Below are positions 53,787 through 60,785 of a stretch of 64,000 nucleotides of DNA, piece by piece. This DNA is from Saccharopolyspora_C sp047200635 (GTDB taxonomy: Bacteria > Actinomycetota > Actinomycetes > Mycobacteriales > Pseudonocardiaceae): positions 124,001 to 188,000 of the forward strand of contig NZ_JBJZOI010000010.1 of NCBI RefSeq assembly GCF_047200635.1, read 5' to 3'. A model generated the notes under the pieces. That model ran no database searches. It saw nothing but the letters and a program-made list of their open reading frames with translations, and was not told the DNA's origin. Position 1 is the stretch's first letter; every line of letters starts with the position of its first letter. The translations under genes were made by a program, and so were the position numbers.

Positions 53787-54593
53787 GTGACATCCGCGCC
53801 GCACCTCCCCGCACCTGAGCCAGGCCGCATCAAGGCCGTGTGCCTGGACATCGACGACACCCTCCTCGACAACGCCGCCTCCTCCCGCCTCGGCCTGCGC
53901 GCTCTCATCGGCAACGACGCCGCCTGGCCCGTGTGGCGGCACACCACGGAGGAGCACTACGCGCGGTACGTCGCGGGCGAACTGGACTTCGAGCGGATGT
54001 GCCGCGAGCGCACCCGCGCGTTCTTCGCCGCCTTCGGCGAGCGGCTCACCGAGGAGGAAGCCGCCGCCCGCGAGGACTACCGGATGACCGCCATGCAGGC
54101 CGCCTGGCGGCTGTTCGACGACGCCCTGCCCTGCCTGGAGTGGATGCGCGCCAGCGGCCTGCAGCTCGCCGTCATCACCAACGCCCCCGGCGCCTACCAG
54201 CGCCTGAAGATCAGCCGAACCGGTCTGGCGGGATCGTTCGACAGCATGCTGATCTCCGGCGAACTCGGGGTCGCCAAGCCGGATCCGCGGATCTTCCACG
54301 CCGCCTGCGCCGCCCTCGACGCGGCGCCGCACGAGGTCGTGCACGTCGGCGACCGGCTCGACACCGACGCCCTCGGCGCCACCGACGCGGGGCTGCACGG
54401 CGTCTGGCTCAACCGGAACGGGACCGAGCACGCGCCACCTCCCGGGGTGTCCATGATCACCAGTCTCGCGGAGCTGCCCGAGCTGCTGGTCTGCGAACTG
54501 CCCTTCGCCCCGATCCCCGTCCGGGGCGGTGGCACCGGAAGCGCGGTCCCGGGTCCGCGCGAGGCGGACGGACTGGGCGCCCTCGCGCATTGA
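53787..54593 (+). CDS. HAD family hydrolase
   Basis: 268 residues. HAD motifs I-IV: DIDDTLLDN (nucleophile Asp and acid Asp), ITNAPG, the lysine in GVAKPDPRIF and GDRLDTDALGA. The cap between motifs I and II is helical (C1 type), as in phosphatases of the YjjG/haloacid group. GTG 53787 lies five bases after TAGCCT (53776-53781), so it is probably leaderless. The same gene stands between gltX and tRNA-Gln in many actinobacteria. Substrate unknown; nucleotide phosphatase is plausible. Confidence 0.88.
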   Translation: MTSAPHLPAPEPGRIKAVCLDIDDTLLDNAASSRLGLRALIGNDAAWPVWRHTTEEHYARYVAGELDFERMCRERTRAFFAAFGERLTEEEAAAREDYRMTAMQAAWRLFDDALPCLEWMRASGLQLAVITNAPGAYQRLKISRTGLAGSFDSMLISGELGVAKPDPRIFHAACAALDAAPHEVVHVGDRLDTDALGATDAGLHGVWLNRNGTEHAPPPGVSMITSLAELPELLVCELPFAPIPVRGGGTGSAVPGPREADGLGALAH

Positions 54594-54787
54594 TCGAGCT
54601 CGGCCCGCGACGTCCACCCGCGACTCCGCCCGGAACCCGCCGCGACCAGCACGATCGGCGGAACGGGGGGGTGCTGCGACGGCCGCGCGGGCCATGCTCT
54701 ACTATTTTCATCAGCGAGGCGGACAGCGGAACAAGCGCCGGACTTCCCCCAGGGGTCCGAAGCGAAATCGCTGAAAACCGAAGCCGA

Positions 54788-54859
54788 TGGGGTATGGTGT
54801 AATCGGCAGCACGACTGATTCTGGTTCAGTTAGTCTAGGTTCGAGTCCTGGTACCCCAG
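54788..54859 (+). tRNA. tRNA-Gln (CTG anticodon)
   Basis: 72 bases. Acceptor TGGGGTA/TACCCCA, anticodon loop TTCTGGT (anticodon CTG) with stem ACTGA/TCAGT, T arm with TTCGAGT. The 3' CCA is not encoded. A TACTAT -10-like element lies at 54700-54705. Substrate pair for GltX and GatCAB. Confidence 0.95.
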
Positions 54860-54890
54860 CGGAACGATCCGCACGGATCGTTCGTTCTAG

Positions 54891-54963
54891 GGCCCCGTCG
54901 TCTAGCGGCCTAGGACGCCGGCCTCTCACGCCGGTAGCGCGGGTTCGAATCCCGTCGGGGCTA
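54891..54963 (+). tRNA. tRNA-Glu (CTC anticodon), first copy
   Basis: 73 bases. Acceptor GGCCCCG/CGGGGCT (first pair G-U), D arm GTCTAGCGGCC, anticodon loop CTCTCAC (anticodon CTC) with stem CCGGC/GCCGG, T arm GCGGG-TTCGAAT-CCCGT. No encoded CCA. 31 bases after tRNA-Gln, so cotranscribed; a strong terminator follows. Confidence 0.95.
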
Positions 54964-54976
54964 CTTCCGCGTGTTC

Positions 54977-55008
54977 AGTCCCCCACCTCGTTGAGGTGGG
55001 GGACTTTT
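54977..55008 (+). terminator. Terminator after the first tRNA-Glu
   Basis: A perfect 13-bp stem (54977-54989 with 54993-55005), loop GTT, and a TTTT run: a classic intrinsic terminator. Confidence 0.88.
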
Positions 55009-55059
55009 CCGTGTTCGTCTTCGTCTGGGGGGCGACCCCCCAGGCCCCCGCGTGGGGCT

Positions 55060-55390
55060 CGCGCTTCGCGCTTCGCTGGGCTCGCGCTTCGCGCATCGCG
55101 GTTCACGGATCGTGGGTCGGGGGGCTCGCGCTTTGCGCATCGGGGGTTTGCGCTTCGGGGGCCGTGGGTCGGAGGTTGGGGCTTCGCGGTTCGGGGGTTT
55201 GCGCTTCGGGGATCGTGGATCGGGGGGGGCTTTGGGTTCGCGTATTGGGGGTGGCTTACCTGGGGTGTGGTTTGTGCTTTGGGGGTGGGGATCGCGGTTT
55301 GCTGGGGGTGCGGTTGGGGGTTCGTCGTGGTTCTCGGGGTGGGATCGGGATTCGCGGGGGGTGGGTGCTGGAGGGTTTTCGGGGTGTTGT
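55060..55390 (+). repeat. G/T-skewed degenerate repeat tract between the tRNA-Glu genes
   Basis: About 330 bases strongly enriched in G and T on the plus strand. The first half is made of variants of a GCGCTTCG/GCGCATCG core; one 20-base copy is identical at 55141-55160 and 55192-55211, spaced 51 bases, and each copy is followed by a CGTGG(G/A)TCGG variant. The second half dissolves into GGGGT-rich sequence. There is no credible gene in it. It may have grown by slippage or unequal exchange. Confidence 0.65.
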
Positions 55391-55410
55391 AGAGTTCTCC
55401 ATGTCGCTGA

Positions 55411-55483
55411 GGTCCCGTCGTCTAGCGGCCTAGGACACCGGCCTCTCACGCCGGTAGCGCGGGTTCGAATCCCGTCGGGACTA
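55411..55483 (+). tRNA. tRNA-Glu (CTC anticodon), second copy
   Basis: 73 bases, differing from the first copy at one acceptor pair (GGTCCCG/CGGGACT) and one D-arm base. Same anticodon CTC and the same G-U first pair. Its own terminator follows; it has no partner genes. Confidence 0.95.
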
Positions 55484-55488
55484 CGCTC

Positions 55489-55519
55489 GAGGCCCCCACT
55501 CCTCCGGAGTGGGGGCCTC
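55489..55519 (+). terminator. Terminator after the second tRNA-Glu
   Basis: A perfect 14-bp stem (55489-55502 with 55506-55519), loop TCC, with TTCGTT following. Confidence 0.82.
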
Positions 55520-55616
55520 TTCGTTCGTCCGGGGGTTCCTCGCCCCGTGTCGCCCCGCGGTTCGGGTGAGGACCGCGACCGGGAGGGACAGCGCCTTCCC
55601 GGTTCCGCTCGCGCGA

Positions 55617-56318
55617 TCACAGGCGGTTCTGCAGGCCCTCCGTGGCGGCCAGGAGATCCGCCGCCCAGCGGGCGCCCGGCCTCCTGCCGATCCGGTCGAC
55701 GGGCCCCGAGACGGAGATGGCCGCCACCACCGCTCCCTGGGAATCCCGGACCGGGGCCGAGACGCTGGCCACCCCGGACTCCCGCTCCGCGACGCTCTGG
55801 GCCCAGCCCCGCCTGCGGACCTCCAGGAGGGTCCGCTCGCCGAAGACCGCCTCGGCCAGGACCGCGCGCTGGGTGGCCGCGTCCGCCCAGGCCGCGAGGA
55901 CCTTCGCGCCCGAGCCGGCCACCATCGGCAGCGACGACCCCACCGGGACCGTGTCCCGCAGACCGCTCGGCGGCTCGGCCGACGCGATGCACAGGCGCTG
56001 CATCCCGTCCCGCCGGTACAGCTGCACGCTCTCGCCCGTGATGTCCCGCAGCTTGGGCAGCACCGTCGACGCCGCCTCCAGCAGCGGATCCACCGCGCCG
56101 CCGGCCAGCTCCGCCAGGGCGGCGCCGGGACGCCACCTGCCGTCCGACCCGCGGCGCAGCAGGCGGTGCACCTCCAGGCCCACCGCGAGCCGGTGCGCCG
56201 TCGCCCGGGGCAGGCCGGTGCGACCGCACAGCTCCGTCAAGCCGCACGGCTCCTCCGCGACGGCCTGCAGTACGGCCACTGCCTTGTCCAACACTCCGAT
56301 GCCGCTATGCTGTCCCAC
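55617..56318 (-). CDS. ndgR: IclR family regulator of leucine synthesis (NdgR/LtbR type)
   Basis: 233 residues. N-terminal winged HTH (VLDKAVAVLQAVAEEPCGLTELCGRTGLPRATAHRLAVGL) and C-terminal IclR effector domain (SVSAPVRDSQGAVVAAISVSGPVDRI). It is divergent from leuCD, the invariant place of NdgR in Streptomyces and LtbR in corynebacteria, which control leuCD, leuB and related genes. GTG 56318. The name is given by position and family. Confidence 0.88.
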   Translation of the reverse strand: MGQHSGIGVLDKAVAVLQAVAEEPCGLTELCGRTGLPRATAHRLAVGLEVHRLLRRGSDGRWRPGAALAELAGGAVDPLLEAASTVLPKLRDITGESVQLYRRDGMQRLCIASAEPPSGLRDTVPVGSSLPMVAGSGAKVLAAWADAATQRAVLAEAVFGERTLLEVRRRGWAQSVAERESGVASVSAPVRDSQGAVVAAISVSGPVDRIGRRPGARWAADLLAATEGLQNRL

Positions 56319-56330
56319 GTACCGATACTA

Positions 56331-56351
56331 ACTTCTCGGAATCTGAGAAGT
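56331..56351. promoter_or_regulatory. Inverted repeat in the ndgR-leuC interval
   Basis: ACTTCTC-N7-GAGAAGT is a perfect 7-bp inverted repeat, 12 bases from the ndgR start and 64 from leuC. Likely the operator for the IclR protein. A second repeat, CTGTCCCA (56310-56317) and TGGGACAG (56360-56367), flanks it at equal distance on both sides. Confidence 0.6.
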
Positions 56352-56415
56352 CCACTCTATGGGACAGTGCCCCGGACACCGGGGTGCGACCACCACACCT
56401 CGTTGGGGAGGAGCG

Positions 56416-57819
56416 ATGGGCAACACGCTCGCGGAGAAGGTCTGGGACGGCCACATCGTGCGCCGGGGCGAAGGCCACGAACCCGATCTGCTCTACATCG
56501 ACCTCCACCTCGTGCACGAGGTCACCAGCCCGCAGGCCTTCGAGGGGCTCCGGCTAGCGGGCCGCCAGGTCCGCAGGCCCGACCTCACGATCGCCACCGA
56601 AGACCACAACGTGCCCACCACCGGGATCGACCTGCCGATCGCCGACCCGGTGTCCCGCACGCAGGTGGACACCCTGCGGCGCAACTGCGAGGAGTTCGGC
56701 GTCCGCCTGCACCCGATGGGCGACGCCGAGCAGGGCATCGTGCACGTGGTGGGGCCGCAGCTCGGGCTCACCCAGCCCGGCACCACCGTGGTGTGCGGCG
56801 ACAGCCACACCTCCACGCACGGCGCGTTCGGCGCGCTCGCCTTCGGCATCGGCACCTCGGAGGTCGAGCACGTGCTCGCCACCCAGACCCTGCCGCTGCG
56901 CCCGTTCCGGACGATGGCCGTCAACGTCGAGGGCGCGCTGCGGCCCGGCGTCACGGCCAAGGACATCATCCTCGCGGTCATCGCGAAGATCGGCACCGGC
57001 GGCGGTCAGGGCTACGTCCTGGAGTACCGGGGCGAGGCGATCCGGCAGCTGTCCATGGAAGCCCGGATGACCATCTGCAACATGTCCATCGAGGCGGGCG
57101 CCCGAGCCGGGATGATCGCCCCGGACGAGACCACCTTCGACTACCTCCGCGGTCGGCCGCACGCGCCGGAAGGCGCGGACTGGGACGCCGCCGTCGAGCA
57201 CTGGAAGACGCTGCGCACCGACGACGACGCCGAGTTCGACGCCGAGGTGACCCTGGACGCCGACGAGCTCACCCCGTTCGTCACCTGGGGGACCAACCCC
57301 GGTCAGGGCCTGCCGCTGGGCGAGCGCGTCCCCGACCCGGCGGACATCGCCGACGACGCGGAGCGCTACGCGGTCGAGAAGGCGCTGGACTACATGGGCC
57401 TCCAGGGCGGCACCCCGCTGCGCGAGGTCGCCGTGGACACCGTCTTCCTCGGCTCCTGCACCAACGGGCGGATCGAGGACCTGCGGGCGGCAGCGGCCGT
57501 CCTGGGCGGGCGCAAGCTGGCCCAGGACGTGCGGATGCTGGTCGTGCCCGGGTCGATGAAGGTGCGGTTGCAGGCCGAGTCCGAGGGGCTGCACGAGGTC
57601 TTCTCCGCCGCCGGCGCGGAATGGCGCTCGGCGGGCTGCTCGATGTGCCTGGGCATGAATCCCGACCAGCTCACCCCCGGCGAGCGCAGCGCCTCCACCT
57701 CGAACCGCAACTTCGAGGGCAGGCAGGGCAAGGGCGGGCGAACCCACCTGGTGTCGCCGCTGGTCGCGGCCGCCACCGCCGTCCGGGGAACCCTGTCCTC
57801 GCCCGAAGACCTCGACTGA
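56416..57819 (+). CDS. leuC: 3-isopropylmalate dehydratase, large subunit
   Basis: 467 residues. Aconitase-type enzyme; the 4Fe-4S ligand cysteines are in GSCTNGR and AGCSMCLGMNPD. NTLAEKVWDGHIV and VCGDSHTSTHGAFGALAFGIGTSEVEHVLATQ are family blocks. Isomerises isopropylmalate, and citramalate in the CimA pathway. ATG 56416 with GGGGAGGAG; an in-frame ATG at 56359 is rejected (no conservation). leuD follows 26 bases later. Confidence 0.96.
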   Translation: MGNTLAEKVWDGHIVRRGEGHEPDLLYIDLHLVHEVTSPQAFEGLRLAGRQVRRPDLTIATEDHNVPTTGIDLPIADPVSRTQVDTLRRNCEEFGVRLHPMGDAEQGIVHVVGPQLGLTQPGTTVVCGDSHTSTHGAFGALAFGIGTSEVEHVLATQTLPLRPFRTMAVNVEGALRPGVTAKDIILAVIAKIGTGGGQGYVLEYRGEAIRQLSMEARMTICNMSIEAGARAGMIAPDETTFDYLRGRPHAPEGADWDAAVEHWKTLRTDDDAEFDAEVTLDADELTPFVTWGTNPGQGLPLGERVPDPADIADDAERYAVEKALDYMGLQGGTPLREVAVDTVFLGSCTNGRIEDLRAAAAVLGGRKLAQDVRMLVVPGSMKVRLQAESEGLHEVFSAAGAEWRSAGCSMCLGMNPDQLTPGERSASTSNRNFEGRQGKGGRTHLVSPLVAAATAVRGTLSSPEDLD

Positions 57820-57845
57820 CCCGCCACCATTCGCGAGGAGGAGCG

Positions 57846-58448
57846 ATGGAACCCTTCACCGAGCACACCGGCGTCGGCGTCCCGCTGCGGCGGTCCAACG
57901 TGGACACCGATCAGATCATCCCCGCCGTGTACCTCAAGCGGGTCGCGCGCACCGGTTTCGAGGACGCCCTGTTCGCCGCGTGGCGCGGTGACGAGACCTT
58001 CGTGCTGAACCAGGACGCCTTCCGCGGCGGCAGCGTGCTCGTCGCGGGGCCCGATTTCGGCACCGGATCGTCCCGGGAACACGCGGTCTGGGCGCTCAAG
58101 GACTACGGCTTCCGGGTGGTCATCTCCTCCCGGTTCGCCGACATCTTCCGCGGCAACTCCGGCAAGCAGGGACTGCTCGCGGCCGAGTGCGCGCAGTCCG
58201 ATGTGGAACTGCTCTGGAAGCTGCTGGAGAACGAGCCGGGCACCGAGGTGACCGTCGATCTGCGGGAGCGGACGGTCCGGGCGAAGGACCTCACCGTCTC
58301 GTTCGACATCGACGACTACACCCGTTGGCGGTTGCTGGAAGGCCTCGACGACATCGGTTTGACGCTGCGCCACGCCGAGACGATCGACACGTACGAAAAA
58401 ACCCGTCCCGCCTTCAAGCCGACGACCCTGCCCGCGAGAACGGCCTGA
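57846..58448 (+). CDS. leuD: 3-isopropylmalate dehydratase, small subunit
   Basis: 200 residues. Swivel domain of the aconitase fold: VPLRRSNVDTDQIIPAVYLKR at the start and GPDFGTGSSREHAVWAL, which binds the substrate carboxyl group. GGAGGAG precedes ATG 57846. Forms the LeuCD heterodimer with the gene just upstream. Confidence 0.95.
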   Translation: MEPFTEHTGVGVPLRRSNVDTDQIIPAVYLKRVARTGFEDALFAAWRGDETFVLNQDAFRGGSVLVAGPDFGTGSSREHAVWALKDYGFRVVISSRFADIFRGNSGKQGLLAAECAQSDVELLWKLLENEPGTEVTVDLRERTVRAKDLTVSFDIDDYTRWRLLEGLDDIGLTLRHAETIDTYEKTRPAFKPTTLPARTA

Positions 58449-58454
58449 CCAGAT

Positions 58455-58510
58455 CCGGCCGCGACGCCGATTTTCCTTTCTGCGCAGGGGAAAAGAGGCG
58501 TCGCGGCCGG
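58455..58510 (+). terminator. Long hairpin after leuD with a GA/GA internal loop
   Basis: A perfect 14-bp stem (58455-58468 with 58497-58510), then a GA/GA internal loop, then a TTTTCC/GGAAAA stem (58471-58476 with 58489-58494). It begins six bases after the leuD stop. There is no T-run, so it may terminate leuCD, protect the mRNA end, or belong to the structured hup leader. Confidence 0.65.
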
Positions 58511-58543
58511 TGTTCACAACCTCACCGGGAAACCGGCGCGACG

Positions 58544-58653
58544 AGCCCCGAGCGGCCGAAAGCCCCACGCCCCAACGAAAAAATGGGGCGTGGCGAATGG
58601 CATTCGGCAACTCGGGGCTTTACCGTGGGTTTTGAGTCGGCCCGACGGGGCCG
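58544..58653 (+). promoter_or_regulatory. Structured RNA element upstream of hup (candidate cis-regulatory RNA)
   Basis: Nested pairings: 58544-58552 with 58611-58619 (9 bp); CG/AA internal loop; 58555-58560 with 58603-58608 (6 bp); A-A mismatch; 58562-58564 with 58599-58601 (3 bp); a CGAAT bulge on the 3' side; 58565-58574 with 58584-58593 (10 bp); loop ACGAAAAAA. That is 28 pairs in 76 bases. A second hairpin, CGGCCC-GACG-GGGCCG (58638-58653), follows and is trailed by TTGTTGT, 23 bases before the hup start. A GAAA-loop mini-hairpin (58525-58536) precedes it. I know no named RNA family of this shape; the pairing is seen, the function is inferred. Confidence 0.6.
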
Positions 58654-58676
58654 TTGTTGTCCTGGGAGGGACTGAA

Positions 58677-59552
58677 GTGAACAAGGCCCAACTCATCGAG
58701 GCACTCGCGGAACGCCTCGGCGACAAGAAGACCGCCAGTCAGGCGGTGGAAGGCGTCGTGGACCTCATCGTCCGCAACGTCAACAAGGGCGAAAAGGTCA
58801 ACATCACCGGCTTCGGTGTCTTCGAGAAGCGCGCTCGTGCCGCCCGCACCGCGCGCAACCCGCGCACCGGCGAGGCCGTCAAGGTGAAGAAGACCAACGT
58901 CCCGGCCTTCCGCGCCGGAACCCAGTTCAAGGAAGTCGTGGGCGGCAGCCGGAAACTGCCCCGCGCGACGGCCGCGAAGTCGGCGGGCACCAAGTCCGCG
59001 GGCACCCGCGCGACCGCCACCAAGACGGCGGGCACCGGCCGCACCGCGGCCAAGTCCACCGCGACCGCCAAGGCTCCGGCCACCAAGTCCGCGGGCACCC
59101 GCAGCACGGCGAAGACCGCCGCCGCGGCGAAGACCGCGCCGAAGAAGGCCGCCGCCACGCGGTCCAGCGCGAAGCCGGCCGCCACCAAGGCCGCGCCGAA
59201 GGCCGCCGCGGGCACCAAGGCCGCCACCGCGGCGAAGTCGACCGCAGCCAAGGCGCCCGCCGCCAAGTCGACCGCTGCCAAGGCGGCCCCGAAGGCGACG
59301 GCGGCCAAGAGCACCGCCACCAAGGCGCCCGCCGCCAAGGCGACCGCCACCAAGACCGCCGCGAGCAAGCCGGCGGCGACCAAGGCGGCGCCGAAGAAGG
59401 CCGCCACCACCAAGGCCGCGCCGAAGGCGAGCGCCTCGAAGTCCACCGCCAAGTCCTCGACCGCGAAGACCTCCGCGGCCAAGACCACCGGCTCGACCTC
59501 GACCGCCAAGGCCTCCACCGGCGGAACCACGCGCAAGACCGCCAAGAAGTGA
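58677..59552 (+). CDS. hup: HU family DNA-binding protein with long lysine/alanine-rich tail
   Basis: 291 residues. The first 90 form a normal HU fold (NKAQLIEALAERLGDKKTASQAVEGVVD, the GFGVFEKRARAARTARNPRTGE arm). The next 200 are a basic, low-complexity tail of KSA-, ATKAA- and APKKA-type repeats, as in actinobacterial HupB/HupS, which compacts DNA and may bind RNA. GTG 58677 has GGGAGGG upstream. The tail is longer than in mycobacterial HupB (about 115 residues). Preceded by the structured leader; followed by a bidirectional terminator. Confidence 0.94.
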   Translation: MNKAQLIEALAERLGDKKTASQAVEGVVDLIVRNVNKGEKVNITGFGVFEKRARAARTARNPRTGEAVKVKKTNVPAFRAGTQFKEVVGGSRKLPRATAAKSAGTKSAGTRATATKTAGTGRTAAKSTATAKAPATKSAGTRSTAKTAAAAKTAPKKAAATRSSAKPAATKAAPKAAAGTKAATAAKSTAAKAPAAKSTAAKAAPKATAAKSTATKAPAAKATATKTAASKPAATKAAPKKAATTKAAPKASASKSTAKSSTAKTSAAKTTGSTSTAKASTGGTTRKTAKK

Positions 59553-59710
59553 GCGTTCGCCGCCTGAGCGAGCCGAACTTCACCGGCGCGCGCGGGTGGC
59601 GGCACCGCTCACCGCGCAGCCTCACCCGCGCCCCGCGCGGTGGCAGGGCGGCGTGCGCCCCCGGTTCCCCGGCGGGGACCGCGGGCCCGCGGCGCCCGGC
59701 CTGCTCTCAG

Positions 59711-59756
59711 CGATGATCCCGGCGCGATCGCGATGGCGATCGGGCCGGGATCATCG
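59711..59756. terminator. Bidirectional terminator between hup and mutT1
   Basis: 13-bp perfect outer stem (59711-59723 with 59744-59756), a G-G mismatch, a 7-bp inner stem (59725-59731 with 59736-59742) and a four-base loop, between two converging genes. Confidence 0.82.
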
Positions 59757-59777
59757 CCGTTCCGGCCCCGGGCGGTC

Positions 59778-60785
59778 TCACTTCCCCGAGGGATCCGCCA
59801 GGTAGGCCGCCGAGATCAGGCGCAGCCGGGGACCGGAGCCGTTGCCGGTGTCGCCGCCCCGGTCGAACCGCAGCGCCCACACGCTGCCCTTGGCGCTGGA
59901 GACCTCGCGGCCCACCAGCTGCCGCGCGGCCGCCAGCCCGTCCGGGTGCGCGGCCGCCGCTTCCGCCAGCCGCGTCACCAGATCCGGGATCACCCCGCCC
60001 TGGCTGCACACCACCGCCGTGCCCTTCCCAGCCGCGATGCGCAGCAGCCTGTCCACGCCCGAGGCGGGATCGGCCCGGTAGCCCTCCTCGGACAGCAGCG
60101 GCTCGGCGGCCACCTCGATGCCCAGATCCTCCGCCAGCGGCCGCACCGTCTCCTCGCAGCGCAGCCGCGGTGCCGCGTAGACCCGCTCCGGGCCGAACAG
60201 CGGCAGCCAGGAGCTCAGCGCGTCCCGCTGCCTGCGGCCGGTGCCCGACAGCGGGCGCCGGGTGTCGTCGTCGCCGTCGAACTCCGCGCGCCGCCCCGCC
60301 TTCGCGTGCCGCACCAGCAGCAAGGTCACCGGATCCGCGGGCAGCGCGGCGAACTCGTCGAGCACCCGCGCGTCCTGCCAGTAGCTCAGCAGCTCCCGGG
60401 CCTTCGCCAGGCCCGTCCACACGAGCTCGTCCACCTCGTCGTTCGGCGCGAAGGCGCCGTCGGCGACGCGGGCGCTGAAGTAGTCGACCCGCTTCCCGGT
60501 CCGTCCGGCCCCCTTCGGGACCTCGTAGCGCACCCGGCGCAGGAAACCGGAGAGCACGCAGCCGAAACCGGTCTCCTCCCGGACCTCCCGCACCGCGGCG
60601 TGCGCGGAGGTCTCGCCCGGGTCCAGCTTCCCCTTGGGCAGCGACCAGTCGTCGTAGCGCGGCCGGTGGACCACGGCCACCTCGGGCGTCCCGCCCGGGC
60701 CCGGGCGCCACAGCACCGCGCCCGCGGCGCGGATCGTGATCTCCCGGCCCGGCGGCAGTCGTTCGGGTTCGTGCTGAGCAGTCAT
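59778..60785 (-). CDS. mutT1: NUDIX hydrolase fused to a histidine phosphatase (MutT1-like)
   Basis: 335 residues. NUDIX box GKLDPGETSAHAAVREVREETGFG in the first half; a histidine phosphatase domain with RHA (LLLVRHAKAG) in the second. This two-domain form is that of mycobacterial MutT1 (Rv2985), which converts 8-oxo-dGTP and 8-oxo-GTP to the monophosphates through diphosphates. ATG 60785 overlaps the ppk stop (ATGA), so the genes are translationally coupled. Confidence 0.92.
   Translation of the reverse strand: MTAQHEPERLPPGREITIRAAGAVLWRPGPGGTPEVAVVHRPRYDDWSLPKGKLDPGETSAHAAVREVREETGFGCVLSGFLRRVRYEVPKGAGRTGKRVDYFSARVADGAFAPNDEVDELVWTGLAKARELLSYWQDARVLDEFAALPADPVTLLLVRHAKAGRRAEFDGDDDTRRPLSGTGRRQRDALSSWLPLFGPERVYAAPRLRCEETVRPLAEDLGIEVAAEPLLSEEGYRADPASGVDRLLRIAAGKGTAVVCSQGGVIPDLVTRLAEAAAAHPDGLAAARQLVGREVSSAKGSVWALRFDRGGDTGNGSGPRLRLISAAYLADPSGK

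Noticed and set aside
55060..55390. CRISPR-like array
   Set aside because: Repeats are irregular, degenerate and overlapping, without unique spacers of constant length, and no cas genes are present.
54788..55519. Integration site of a mobile element at the tRNA cluster
   Set aside because: No integrase, no direct repeat of a tRNA 3' end with foreign genes between, and the flanking genes follow the conserved order.
54961..56247. 428-codon open frame on the minus strand across the G/T tract and tRNA-Glu
   Set aside because: It overlaps a tRNA gene, a terminator and the ndgR gene in another frame; its translation is Pro/Arg/Lys low complexity produced by the skewed tract.
56359..56415. Leader peptide or N-terminal extension before leuC
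   Set aside because: The frame has no leucine codons and runs straight into leuC; the ATG at 56416 has a strong ribosome site. Control by the IclR site is more likely.
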